64,000 nt of DNA, taken from the NCBI GenBank assembly GCA_963921195.1, contig OY992536.1, positions 320,867,038-320,931,037 on the forward strand. The letters are read 5' to 3'. Below are positions 21,906-33,617 of this stretch, piece after piece; the first letter of the stretch is position 1; each line of letters opens with the position of its first letter. This stretch comes from Pegoplata infirma (Eukaryota > Arthropoda > Insecta > Diptera > Anthomyiidae). The translations under genes were made by a program, and so were the position numbers. Under the pieces are notes generated by a model that did no database searches, was not told the DNA's origin, and saw only the letters and a list, made by a program, of their open reading frames with translations.

Positions 21906-23186
21906 CTCGGGTTTCCAAAAATCATATGTAATCTTATATGATACAATAAAAAGTTTTGTATAACCATATATGTTGACACACAAAAATTAATTTTGAAATA
22001 CTGGCATATATAATTATATATGGCTAGTTGTTTGGTCAAAAAAATATTTTTTTTATACATGATTATATCAAAATATATATTCCATTACATATGCGACCAT
22101 TTATAAATATATATTGAGTTTAGACGAAATTTGCGTATATATAGTACCATACAAACACAGATATGTTATCGTTTAAGACACATATAATTATATCTATTAT
22201 TTTTGTTGGAAATTTTTTTAGTATGGAACCATATATAGTTTTAAATGGTATTATATTAGTCATATATAATTATACATAAATTGATACTGGATTTTTTGTT
22301 TAGTAAAGTCCTATACATAATTAGATATAAAGTCACGTATAATAATGTATGAAATCGGATTAAGTTTTATGTGCAACGCATGATTACATCTACCATTTAT
22401 ATTAATATATTATGAACAATATAATTAGATATGATTTTATGTGACATCATTTAAAAAAATTGGAAAATTTCAAAGTGAGATATAATTTTATACTTTGACT
22501 CATATAGTTGTATATGGTTTTATGAAAACATATAAAATAATATACATTTATATAAATTCCTTTTTACTCGGGGTGTATCCCGATGTTTGAATTTTTCATA
22601 GGACTTAGAAAATTTTTCAACATTTTTTTTCTAAAAACATTTTTTAATGATTTTTTACTACCAACACTTGGTACTTCAAAAATTAAAAAAAAAAAAACAA
22701 AATCCAAAAGTCACGACTTCAATTTTTTCCTAAAAACATTTTTTAATTATTTTTTTTATTACAAACCGAAAAAGAGTTGCCAAAAAAGATTTTGTGTCTG
22801 GGACTTTAAAAAAAAAATTTTTTGAAACTTTGAAAATTAAAAAAAAAAAATCCAAAAGCATTCCAAAATCAAAAAAAAAAGTTTTTTTCTAAACTTTAAA
22901 AAAACTTTTAAGACTTCGAAAATTTTTCAAAAATTGTGAAACATTGTTTTTCTAAAGTGAAATCTCGTTCGAACAAAATTTCGATCATATTGCTCTTCAT
23001 CATTTTATGCAGAGATTTCGAGCGAGATTTCAGCTCAGGTGTGGATTCTTTACTCCAAAATGCAAAACGGAATTAAAAAAATATATGTAACATATGTGAC
23101 CATATATGTCCATATATTTACATATGCCGCCAATTTTCGCATTTGCTTCATATATGTAATACATATGGACGAGCATACATGAATAA

Positions 23187-23607
23187 GAGCCGAGTCACAA
23201 TTGGCACCATATTCGGTTACCACAAAATGTTTTCATACATTTTGTATGAAAAGCAAAAAATCGCTTTGTGGTCGACCACGCTGCCGCCAGAATAGATTCT
23301 ATTCTATTTTTGTAGTTCTCTCTCACCACCCTCTCATATTTTTAAAATTTCTGTCAAGTAGCGTTGCCATATATTCAACAAAATATGCTAATTTTTCCAA
23401 TTGGAGTTGATATATTGTGTGTGTGTTGCAAACAAAAAACATTGTGTACCTGTTTTTAAGGGATAACTAAAGAAAAAAATAAATGTGTAACTGATTTGAA
23501 AGTCATTTTTTTATAAAATGTGTCCGGTCGTCTGTCGTTTAATTTTAATGCGTCGCTCTCTCTTTTGATGTGGTTCGTCGTCGGTGGTGCCAATTGTGAC
23601 TGGGCTC
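23187..23607. mobile_element. PIF/Harbinger-like MITE, TAA duplication
   Basis: The ends GAGCCGAGTCACAATTGGCA and TGCCAATTGTGACTGGGCTC pair with one mismatch over 22 bp. TAA flanks both sides (23184-23186, 23608-23610). A 3-bp TWA duplication with G-rich ends fits PIF/Harbinger. The interior is less A/T-rich than the surroundings. No coding frame. Confidence 0.75.
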
Positions 23608-24094
23608 TAATATATGAATAACATCTGACATTTTTCACCGGGAAATGAAAAAAATTATTATTATAATTATTAAATCCTAAAATTTAGATCGATTAATTTT
23701 GATTTATTTATAACTTTTTTCATTTTTCAGATTTTTTTATTATTTTTTCGGATTATAAACGCTAATTTATCGTAGATTACGGAAAAAAATATTCCAAATT
23801 TGTTTTGGCATGTTAAAATATTTATTTTAAACTAAATAATATTAATTCGAAAATAAATCCACTTATTGAAAAACAAAGTAGTTCCAAATCCTACAATTGA
23901 AAGCGGATTAAAAAAAAGCCAATTTTTTCCGGACCGCCTCATTTTGTTGGCATGGATATAAAAAATTGTTGTAATAATGATAAAATTGCATTACTTAAGT
24001 GTAAAATCATAATGAATCAATTTGCCAATATTTATCAAGAGGGCAAAGGTGTCCCCAAATGCCTCCCACCTACGCCCAGTTTATCAATAAATTT

Positions 24095-24210
24095 AAAACG
24101 ATTTAGCGATGTCCGCACGTGAGTCCGTCTGTCTGTTGAAAACACTCTAACTTTTGAAAGCCTTTACTGAGGCTGCTGCAGTTTGCCATATATGTTGGTC
24201 ATTTACCTGC
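24095..24210 (-). mobile_element. DINE-like fragment
   Basis: AGCGATGTCCG, GTCCGTCTGTCTGTTGAAAA and CTAACTTTTGAAAG match the copy at 58195-58240. The rest of the element is lost. Confidence 0.6.
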
Positions 24211-25232
24211 ACTCAAAAAATTATGTCACTAACTGTTTGTAGTTTATTTAAAAAGTATTACGTTTTGTCGTTTTTTAAAAGAAAAACATTTGTTCAATGT
24301 TCGTGTTTTTTTAATGACTATGTATGTACTTTGTTTCAAAAATAACAACATAAAAAATGGAGACTTTCATTAGCATTAAATTTTTAAAGTCATTTATTTT
24401 TGTTCTGTAAGTAAAAATAAGTGGTTCTTCTTTAATTTTTAATGATATGTGTACGTTATTTTTTTTTTATATGTTGGCATTTTTTAAAGAAAATTCACTA
24501 GTTTTTACCTATTTGTGTTGGTTATTTTTTTGTAGAAAAAAATAAAAAAAATTATTTATAGAAATATAAAAACATGTTTGTATCAAGTGACTTTGGAACG
24601 ATGGGTAGAGTGTCTGGCCAGAATGTAGTTGATTACGGGATCGATTCCCCAAAAATTTTAATAAATTGTTTTTAAAAAATAATATAATTTTTTAAAAAAT
24701 CAATACAAAAAAATGTAAAAAATAACCTATGATATCATTAATTTTTAATGTTATCGTATGTTATTTTTTTTGAATTTGTTGGTAAAAATAAAAGAAGGGT
24801 ATATTTTTCGAATTTGTTGGTAAAAAAATTCAAAATACTTTGTTTTTAATGTTATTTATATTAGAAAATTTTATGAACAGTAAAAAATAAATGTTGCTGT
24901 TTGTTAAAACAAATGAATAATTACTGGAATGGTTTTCACTTGTTTAATTACTTGTTTAAAAAGTATTTTTACCTACAATAATAATTAAGGGGATAAGCGA
25001 AAAATATCTGAAAAATTACTGTTTCTTATCCCCTCATTTTCACCCATAAATATGAATTTTGGCCACAAAAAAATACGTGTCTCTTTAAACCAATTACATA
25101 AAGATCAGCTGTTGGCACTAGGGAGACTTCCCTTGTTAGTGAGTGGGGGGACGCACTATTGCACGGGTAGAAACTGATTAAATAAAACAAATTCCATGCG
25201 ACCGCCTTACCTTAAATAAAATATATATACAG
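24211..25232. repeat. dispersed repeat, inverted relative to 38395-39600
   Basis: AAACATGTTTGTATCAAGTG, GGGTAGAGTGTCTGGC and ATTCCAGTAATTATTCATTTG type words recur in reverse order and orientation at 38395-39600. There they are split by a TA-flanked MITE. This copy shows the unoccupied site near 24635. A tRNA-like segment is at 24585-24655. No coding frame. Confidence 0.65.
24585..24655 (+). other. tRNA-like segment
   Basis: TTTGGAACGATGGGTAGAGTG is A-box-like and GGGATCGATTCCCC is B-box-like, about 45 bases apart, the usual distance in a tRNA. The stems do not form a clear cloverleaf. The inverse copy near 38715-39460 is interrupted by a MITE. Likely a tRNA-derived SINE relic. Confidence 0.5.
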
Positions 25233-26164
25233 TAGAGTGTCCCTTATTTTGGAAATGTTGGAAATGTTGAGACGGTACCCCCTCATTTTTTTCCTTTTGA
25301 CTAAAAAATAACTCAGGAAAAATTTTACGCCCCTACGACCACGTCTTCCCTAGGGGAGGGGCCCGAAAGAGCGGGGCCTTAAAAATCATTTTTCCATACA
25401 GAGCAAAAAATTTTTTTTTTGATTTTTAATTTTTTTGTTATTAATTATAATATTACTTGGTTAGCTTATTCACGACAAAAAATTTGATTTTGGTGGGATG
25501 AAACTTTCAGTTCAAAAAAAATTTAGAGCTTTTGGGGTCCTACAGTAAAAATTTTTTAAAATTTTTTTTTTTTTAGTTTTGACAAGCAACGGTTTTAGTT
25601 GTAATGTTGCTTTTAATGATATATATTCATAAAAAATATTATTCATATCTGTGACATCTTGATCGTGTATCGAAAACATCAAAAATGCATTTTTTTACCC
25701 TTTTTTAGACCACGATAAAGATGTCACAAATAGGAATTTTTTTTTTTTTATGAAAATATATCATTAAAAGCAACAATTCAACTAAAACGGTTGCTTGTCA
25801 AAACTAAGAAAAATTTTTTTTTAAAAAATTCTTACTGTAAGACCCCAAAAGCTCAAAATTTTTTTTTTCGAAAAATTTTTTAGAATTGAAAGTTTCATCC
25901 CACCATAATCAAATTTTTTGTCGAGAATAAGCTAACCAAGTAATATTATAATTAATAACAAAAAAAATAAAAATCAAAAAAATTTTTTTTTGCTTTGTAT
26001 GGAAAAATTATTTTTAAGGCCCCGCTCTTTACGGCCCCGTCGCGTAGGGAAGGCGTGGTCGTAGGGGCGTAAAATTTTTCCTGAGTTATTTTTTAGTCAA
26101 AAGGAAAAAAATGAGGGGGTACCGTCTCAACATTTCCAACATTTCCAAAATAAGGGACACTCTA
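25233..26164. mobile_element. 932-bp palindromic hAT-type element
   Basis: The ends TAGAGTGTCCC and GGGACACTCTA are flanked by ATATACAG (25225-25232, 26165-26172). The arms pair almost to the centre near 25700, for example GAGACGGTACCCCCTC against GAGGGGGTACCGTCTC. No coding frame. YARNG ends and the 8-bp duplication fit hAT. Confidence 0.88.
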
Positions 26165-26172
26165 ATATACAG

Positions 26173-27478
26173 GATAGAGGGACCGGGTTAAAGACGGAAG
26201 GAGGTTCTGGATTTTGGACCATTTTAGAAAAAAATTAGGAGTAAAAGAAGTTTGTGTAAAGAAACATGCTCCAATTTTTGAAAATTCGCTATCTTTTGAA
26301 CGGGTCATCAAAAACATCTGGAAATTTACAAGGAAGGAGTTTGGAAAAAAAGTGCAAAAAAATTTGAAAAATCTAAAAAAATTTCAGTGTCCGATTTGAC
26401 ATAAAATGCCCCAAATACATGTCGATGTTTGGATCAGTTTGGTATTGCAAGTGAGCGACATCGGTTCAAAAACTATGAAGAAAAAATTAAGGATACCTCG
26501 TAAATAAACATAAAAATTCCAAATGCTGTAATTCGGCTTTAGGTGGACTCATGCTAACAGAATTTTATAAATAATGTTGTTTTAACAAGTACAAAAAATA
26601 AAATATTTTTTCAATGATTTTTTTTAAGACTACAATAAATTTTGTTTAAAAATTTTAATTGGGTTACTTAAAAGAATAATAGTAGTTTTTTGTAATCAAA
26701 AAAATCATTAACATTTTCCTTCAACACTGTTAGATTAGTTGTTCTTTTTTCGCTATAACACCCTGAAACAAAAACACAGAGACACAAAACTGAAAGTATA
26801 ACATGAGTATAATTAATCAAATAAGAAATTATTGTTTAATGTACATTTTGGTACATCTACTTAACATTGTAGCACAAGTCGTATCTTGTCACTTTTTCCA
26901 CATAAAACATACTTACACCACAGATTTTGTCTTTTTCCGACATTAAATGATAATATTATTTAATATTTAACTGGACAGTTTTGCAGTTTTCATTTTTTTG
27001 TGTCCGTTTCCTTTTTCCAGTGCTTCATCGTTTGCATTATAAAGTTACACATTCCAATGAATCCCATCATCATCAACATCAACATCGTTCTCTGTATCAG
27101 TAGTGATTTTTTTTGTGTTTTTGTTGAGAATGTTTGTTCAACAAGATATATTAAATCTCTGTGTAAACAATATCTACCACTTCTCCTTGTCATCCTCTGG
27201 CATTTGAAAATGTGACAAGAGGCAGATTTTTTCATTTTCAAGGTTATTTTCATAATACTAGTAGTCGTATAGTTTTTTTTTTAGCCTGATGAAAGGTTTT
27301 TATAAGTTTATTGTTCCGTGTGTAACATCTCGAGGTATCGGTCATTCTCGATAGATATTGTCAGCCCGAGAGTATAAGGTTTTTGACGATAACAAGAGAC
27401 CTTCCCGGGACCAATTTGAATTCCAAAATATTTACTGTCGTGTTAAAACAAATCTGTATTAGTCAAATCTATCTACAG
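26173..27478. other. non-coding DNA with repeat fragments
   Basis: 26210-26415 is the inverse of 32225-32450 (GTGTCCGATTTGACAT against ATGTCAAATCGGACAC). 27285-27385 has weak similarity to DINE-like copies (GTGTAACATCTCGAGGTATC). The small open frames here, including an Asp-rich one on the minus strand near 27060, have no recognisable domain. Confidence 0.5.
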
Positions 27479-28831
27479 CAGCGGTTACCAATCTTTTTGG
27501 CTCGCGTACCCCTAATTTTTAATTTTATCAGCCGCGAACCCCCTAATGAGTTTTTTGTTTTTGATAAAAAAAATTCACAAATATTACAGTTAATATTGAA
27601 ATTTTCGATCTCCGGGTATTATCATATTTTTTTTTTATGGATTTCGGGGAGATCAAAACAATGGTGTAATTTTTTGGAAAAATTTTTGCCCCTTGGGGTG
27701 GATCAATGCATCTAAAAACACGGATTTTGAGCTGATTTTTCTGCAGAGCAAAAACGACTGAAAATGTTTCAAATCTGATTGCACCAGTCGATTCTACACC
27801 AAAAATTAAAACAACGGACGTTGTTTGAACTCTTAAAAAAAGTTCCAAAAACCCATCACAGGGGGCGGAAATATAATGTTTTTTAATTTTCCTTTTAATT
27901 TTTTTTTTTTAATACGAGGGCAGATCAATAATTCCGTGACTTTTCAAATGAAACACCCTCGTGTATACTATAAAAGGGCATTTTGAGCTTCCACTTCTAT
28001 CCACTCTATCTAAACCCGTCTCAAAAATGCCCAAAGACACGTTTTTGATAAATTTGACATAAATTTTCTCAAAAACCTGGCATAATAGAAAAATTTGGGA
28101 ACCATATTCGGAATCAGCATCGAAAGGTTAATCGAAACAAGTGGTCACATATCAAAATATCATCCAAAAATATTGTAAAAAATTATATTACCAAAAAAAC
28201 TTGCTTTCAAATTATATTTGGTGTAATGCTGGTGGAACTTCGAAAATCATATTTGCTTTCTCACTAAGTTGAGATTATTTAGAATATGAATATTTGATGT
28301 TTGCATGCTAACAGTATTACCTAATTTTCTAAAGAATTCTGATGATGGGGGAATTGGAACACCCCCGAAACGATCGTCAATTCATTCCTGAAAATTGCCA
28401 AAATTTTTGAAAGCAAGAAACTCTATGAGTATTTAATGGGAGAATATCCTAATAAAGAAAGTAGAGTTATCATAAGTACTTGTTATGTTAATTCATAATG
28501 GGGAACATGAAAAGGCCTCGAATCAGAATAAACTCTTTTTCATTGCACAATTAAAAGGTCGAATAAATAACTAATTTTTATTATTTAATAAAAATTAAAA
28601 CACACTTGGTAAAAAATTATCTCTAAATTGCATAAAAAAAATTTTTTTGTGAACTTTGGCCTCAAATTTCTTAAAAACCTGACGTTATGGAAAAATTTGA
28701 AAGCCAGATGCGGAACCAGCATTGAAAGGTTAATCTTAAACGAATGACCAAATTACTAAAATTTTGCGTACCCCCGCGGACAGTTTCGCGTACCCCCTAG
28801 TGGTACGCGTACCATAGGTTGGTAACCGCTG
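27479..28831. mobile_element. hAT element, non-autonomous
   Basis: The ends CAGCGGTTACCAATC and GGTTGGTAACCGCTG are flanked by ATCTACAG (27471-27478, 28832-28839). CAGCG fits YARNG. Just inside are GGCTCGCGTACCCC and CCCCTAGTGGTACGCGTACC. No transposase frame. At 27914-27965 the words TACGAGGGCAGATCAATAA and ACCCTCGTGTA look like a tiny mariner-end relic within it. Confidence 0.88.
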
Positions 28832-28839
28832 ATCTACAG

Positions 28840-29447
28840 TTTTGAGTAAAAATTTAAACAAATGATCAAAAAATCTTAACAAAATGTTCTAAAATTTCGA
28901 AACAAATTCAGAAAAACTTAAAAAAAACCTCAAAAAAATTTCAGAAAAATTTTGAAAAAATTTCGAAAATTTGGAAAAACTCTTTAACAATTACAAAAAT
29001 TAAATAAAATTCCGTAAATTTCTATAAAACTATGTAGGGTGTTTTTAATTCTGTATAAACAAATATACCATTCTTACTTATTTTTGTCACATTTTGTAGT
29101 TTTTTTTTTTTTTTGTATTTAGCTCTTGTTACTCTTTGACTGTCGCCTTTCAAGTATAATTTATTAATGTTTCCATGTGATCCATGGTTTATACAAGCGT
29201 ACGAGTGTTTGTGTTATCATAGTGTTTTCTTTTTTTTTACAGTTTTCCTCTGATGATGAGCATGATTAAAAATGTCAAAACATGTTTGTATTTTCTATGA
29301 GTTTCTACAGAAATATATTCTTGATTTTTGTAAGTAGTACATATTTTTTTTATTTAGACAAACATAAAATGTTGTAAAATATTTTTGAGATTTTGTAATT
29401 AAAATTTTTGTATGTTTTAGTTACAAACAAATATTTATTTATAAATT
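28840..29447. other. A/T-rich DNA, nothing recognised
   Basis: Mostly A-rich runs up to 29040, then mixed sequence. A polypyrimidine run ending in ACAG at 29229-29242 looks like a 3' splice site, but no exon-like frame follows. Confidence 0.45.
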
Positions 29448-29740
29448 CACAGAAAAAAATAAAAGCGAATTTTGATAAAAATAAAAATATATACAGATTT
29501 TTTCTTATGATTTTCAATAATACCAAATATAACCAAAGTAAATAAAAAATTTAAATTAAGAATTTTTCCCTTCCAAATTTTATTTTTTTTTAATCTAATT
29601 CGATTCCTAATAATACTATATTTAAAATTTTTATCCATTCCATAAATTTTTAATTGCCTCAATTAAAAGCTTTATTAGAAAAAAATGTCATTTCAAACAA
29701 ACAATTAATAAAATTTTATTTGCCCACATTTTTTTCTGTG
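29448..29740. mobile_element. MITE with CACAGAAAAAAAT ends
   Basis: CACAGAAAAAAATAAAAG at the left pairs with ATTTTTTTCTGTG at the right, followed by TA. The left flank is TT instead of TA. Similar ends at 3245 and 41531. Confidence 0.5.
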
Positions 29741-29742
29741 TA

Positions 29743-30063
29743 CGTTGTCAATGTGTTATGTATTTTAATATTAATTTTGCTTTTAGTTTTACTCCTACAT
29801 ATTATTTTTTTTTAGAGCACATATTTTTCTATGTCGCATACTTGATTTAAGTACTTGTGACGAATGAGTTATATTTGATTTTCAACAGTTTGAATACTTA
29901 TACGCACTGTTGAACATTTGAGTTGTTAAAAATCAAGCAGTTTTATGTTTTAAAAAAATCAATGTTTTCACACTAATGAATGTTGTTGCTGGCACCATGT
30001 CAATTAATGTTAAGTCGAAACTTGCAGTTTTTGGTTAAGCCACTTTGTCATTCCGTGTTTATA
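29743..30063. other. non-coding A/T-rich DNA
   Basis: Nothing recognisable apart from homopolymer runs. Confidence 0.5.
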
Positions 30064-31550
30064 CACTCATAGAAATTTGTTAGTATTCCTTACAAAAAGT
30101 CTGTTACCATTACTAATAAAGTTTTCAATTTGTGCCCGATAACTTTTTCAGTTACCATTACAAACTTTGGTTTTCAAAAATTAGTAATCTTAAAAAAACT
30201 AAAAAAATTAGTATTACTAATTTTTTTGTAAAAAAATTGTAAATTGTGTATTTTTAATTTTTTTGTTTATTTTTATTCAATATGTAAACTGTGTATTGCG
30301 CTTGTTGTCGCCAATAACTATTTCAATGCAAGTCAGTTTTTGTTAGAATTTTCGATCTGAAATATGTAAGAGAAAATATTGAACACATTTTTTTAATACA
30401 AAATATAAAAACAAACCATATAAAATAAATACTTTGGAGAATGATGTTGAATAAATTGGTGTACGGTGTTCTAGAATAAAAAAGTATCAACATAATGTTT
30501 TAAATGGAACACGTTAACATACAATTGTTACCTGTTGTCACCATTTCCTATTTTGTTTTATTTATTATTCTAAAAAAAACAAGTTACATAATTTTAAACA
30601 AAAAATTTGGTTACCTGCTATGTATTTTGTGTTGTAATATTTTTTTTTGTAATTTTTTTTTCATTTTTTCCGTCGCGCGATGTCCACCAATCGAATGTTA
30701 TTTTGTGACTGAATAATCAGGGTATTCACTTCAGAATTTTTTGACCCTTGCAACAGTGCAATATTGCAACATTTTTTTTAAAAAATTTTTTTAATAAAAT
30801 TTTTATTTTTCTATTACCTTTTATATGATGCGTAGTTGCAAGAAAAGATTTGCAATTTATTTTCATATAAATATAATTGCTTTTATTTACAAAGAAACAA
30901 GCAAAAAAAGTTGCAATTTTGACATTGCGCAATTTTGCAAGACTAAAATTTCTGACGTGAATTCCATTAATATAAAGAAAGGCATGAAGTAAATTACACA
31001 AAAATCAACCCTTCATGTGCGCGAGAAAAAAAATATTCGTAGATAGCATAAACAAAAAAGTCTTGCAAGTAAAGAAGAAAGAAAAAAAGAGCTGATGTTA
31101 TTATGGAAATTTTCCATTTGAAAAAGTAGTTACAATGAAGCGTAATTCAATATTAAAAATAAACATATTCATACTCATCAAAGCGCAGTTGTAACATTAA
31201 AAAAAAATAAATAATAATATATTTTTTTTAATTTTTTTTTTTTAATTTCCAAATATTCTAATAAAATTATTTTTTTTTTAATTATAGTGTAAGTTTTTCT
31301 AGAAAAAAAAACAAATTTTCTAACTAATATTGTAAAATTTACAAAATAATTCTCAAAAGATAATACGATAATTTTTAAAAATCAACTGAAAAAATTATTA
31401 AAAAAATCAGTAAAAAATTAATAGTTTTTAAAGCGAGTTTACTGAAAACTATTACTAAAAATTGATTTTTAGTAGAATTTAGTAAAAAAGTAGTAAAGTT
31501 GGGATACAAGCCATTTTAAAAATTTTTTTACAAACGTATTTTTTTGAGTG
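30064..31550. mobile_element. TA-flanked element with CACTC ends
   Basis: TA|CACTCATAGAAATTTG at the left and TATTTTTTTGAGTG|TA at the right. Just inside are repeated TTAGTAAT/ATTACTAA words on both sides (30080-30240, 31420-31500). Same end type as 38739-39414. It contains a nested palindromic MITE at 30718-30969. No transposase frame seen. Confidence 0.6.
30718..30969. mobile_element. hAT-like MITE nested in the 30064 element
   Basis: CAGGGTATTCACTTCAGAA and TGACCCTTGCAACAGTGCAA at the left mirror GCGCAATTTTGCAAGACTAA and TTTCTGACGTGAATTCCATT at the right. Pairing is imperfect at the tips, and the duplication is not clear. Confidence 0.55.
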
Positions 31551-31552
31551 TA

Positions 31553-33329
31553 GCTTCAAATTATCTATCGAGGACCACAGTTTATACATTATTGATGTTT
31601 GATCGATTTTAAGGCATTGTCTGTGGAAAGATGTATGCAGTTCGACTCTAAATTGCGAGACCCTAAGTTTGGCAAGAATATGTCTTATGTTTCAAAGTTT
31701 ATAAATTTTAGAAAATATTTTCTCAGATTCAGTGACATTTTCTGTAGAAATAGTCACAAATTCTGCAATTTTTTTATAGGAAAGTGTCAGACAACACCGA
31801 CCTACAGCCAATATTAAACATGAACCGCATGATAAATATCTGAAAAAAGAGATCAAATGACGTAAAACTACACTTTCATTTAGTTTTACATTTAGCAATC
31901 CTGTGTCCTTTTAAAAGGCCTTCAAAGTTTAAAAGGAAACATTTTGTATAATTTTTGTACTTGACCAATGATGGCACTGGTGATGGCGAATTAAAGAGGA
32001 GGATTTCCCGTAATTTTTCATTTTTTAGTTTGCCATATCAGGATAAAAGGATGTGAATAAAGTAATTTGAAAGCTTTGTCAAAATATTTTGTTGAAAATT
32101 TTGAATGATATTGAAGGACACATTTTTAAAAGGACGTAACTTTCTAAAAATAGTACAATAGGAAAACTAAAGGAGATCCTCTTCTTTCATTTGCTATCAC
32201 TAGTGGCATCCTAGGGCAAGTACATATGGGGCATTCCATGTCAAATCGGACACTTTGAATTTTTTTTTTAGATTTTCCCAATTTATTTACAGTTTTAAGT
32301 ACCCTTCGAAAACTCCTTTGTGGTAAATTTTTAGATTTTTTTGATGACCCGTTCAAAAGAAATCGAATTTTTAAAAATTGGTAGTTTGTTCCTTTACTCA
32401 AACATCTTTTTCTTATAACTTCTTCAATGATGGTCCAAATTTCAATTTTTTTTTTCTCCAAATTTTTGTTTTTTTACGTACTTTAACCAAAAAAAACCCA
32501 AAAAATTCTTAAAAGCGCTCTAGTATGCGATTTTTAAGTTTTAAAATTTAAATCTCATTTTTGAAAATGTTTGTACTCTTAGATTTTTTTGAAATTTTTT
32601 TGTGTAAAACTTCTATCGATTCTACAAATTTTTTTCCAAGGAGGATCGTGAGATAACGATTATTACTATTTTTTAAAAAAATTTTAAAAAATTTTATTGT
32701 AATTTTCAAATCTTAAAATCATTTCTACTGTTCCAATGGTGCGTCGTAGAGGGGTCATTTATAAGACCGACCCCATTAATTTTTACGTCTTAACATTTCT
32801 TTGGAACAAACTAATACCCTATCTCCAATTTCTAAGGGGGCTCCCACACAAAACGACATTTTTTAAAATTTGCTCCAACCGCTCTAACTGCCCTAATAGT
32901 GCCCTTAGACCAACAAAAAGTATAACCGACCCACAATATTTTTTTAGTCCGAACATTTTTTTTGAACACACCTACCCTCTATCTAATTTTTAAGGCGGTC
33001 CCCATACAATTTTTTTTATTTTTTGTAAATCTGTTTTATTTAATCAGCTTCTACCGGTCCAATGGTGCGTCCGAGAGGGGTCATTAGTGAGACCGACCTC
33101 CATTTATTTTTACCCTACAATAGTTTTTTAAAACATACCTACGCCCTATCTCCACTCCCTAAGAAGGCTTAAAATTCAGCAAAATCGGTTAAGTGGTTAC
33201 GATTTTGGATTAGGGTCATCCAAAATACACAATATCATATTTTTGGCACTCAAAAAAAAAAAAAATTTTTTACACTCGATGAAAAAATATACACTCAAAT
33301 AAAAAACAAAATATTTTTGCCAATTATTA
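31553..33329. other. non-coding DNA made of repeat fragments
   Basis: 32225-32450 is the inverse partner of 26210-26415. 32733-33180 repeats phrases from the arms of the 59052-62596 element (GAGGGGTCAT, ACCGACCCC, CCTATCTCCAATT, TTTTTGAACACACCTACCC), so it is a diverged arm fragment. 33240-33310 has ACACTCAAAA words. No coding frame. Confidence 0.55.
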
Positions 33330-33617
33330 CACAGTGATACAAAATCGAACTTTCCGAATCGGAATGGGATGAAACCAAAAGCAAAGGAAAGTTGACATTT
33401 TACATAACAAAATCTTCAAGGTTTTTTTATAGTTCAGTGCTAAATTTTTTTTACACGCATTTAAAGTTGGTGGTTTTAAAGCATTTAAAGTTTTTGTGTA
33501 CTAAACATGTTCTACTTTAGGAATCTCTGGTGGGGTCCAGCGTCCAAACTTAAGCTCGAAATTACTTTAGCTATAACCTGCATGAATTTCGCTGCAATCG
33601 GTCCAGTACCTATTTAC

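Larger units (their letters stand above)
20077..22572. mobile_element. CCCGAGTAAAA-ended MITE (outer copy, compound)
   Basis: Left end AT|CCCGAGTAAAAAAAA, right end TTTTTACTCGGG|GT. The interior is rich in ATATAATTATAT words like its relatives at 47151 and 48610. It contains the second copy 20261-20796, a tRNA-like segment (20868-20935) and three tandem units of about 200 bp (21300-21905). The flanking dinucleotide is AT on the left and GT on the right, so the duplication is not clean here. Confidence 0.6.
19591..23874. mobile_element. compound palindromic element with nested MITEs
   Basis: The outer arms pair: TAAGTGGTTTTATTTTC, CCAAAACAAATTTGCAATAT and CCGTAATCTAC on the left (19600-19695) against GTAGATTACGG, ATTCCAAATTTGTTTTGG and GAAAATAAATCCACTTA on the right (23773-23868). 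A compact member of the family is at 43848-44258. The interior holds the 20077-22572 and 23187-23607 elements and, on both sides, words built from CATATATG/ACATATG (19740-20070, 23085-23180). Limits approximate, no duplication resolved. Confidence 0.65.

Noticed and set aside
29229..29300. 3' splice site of a host exon
   Set aside because: A polypyrimidine run with ACAG is present, but the sequence after it has no sustained coding frame or matching 5' splice site.
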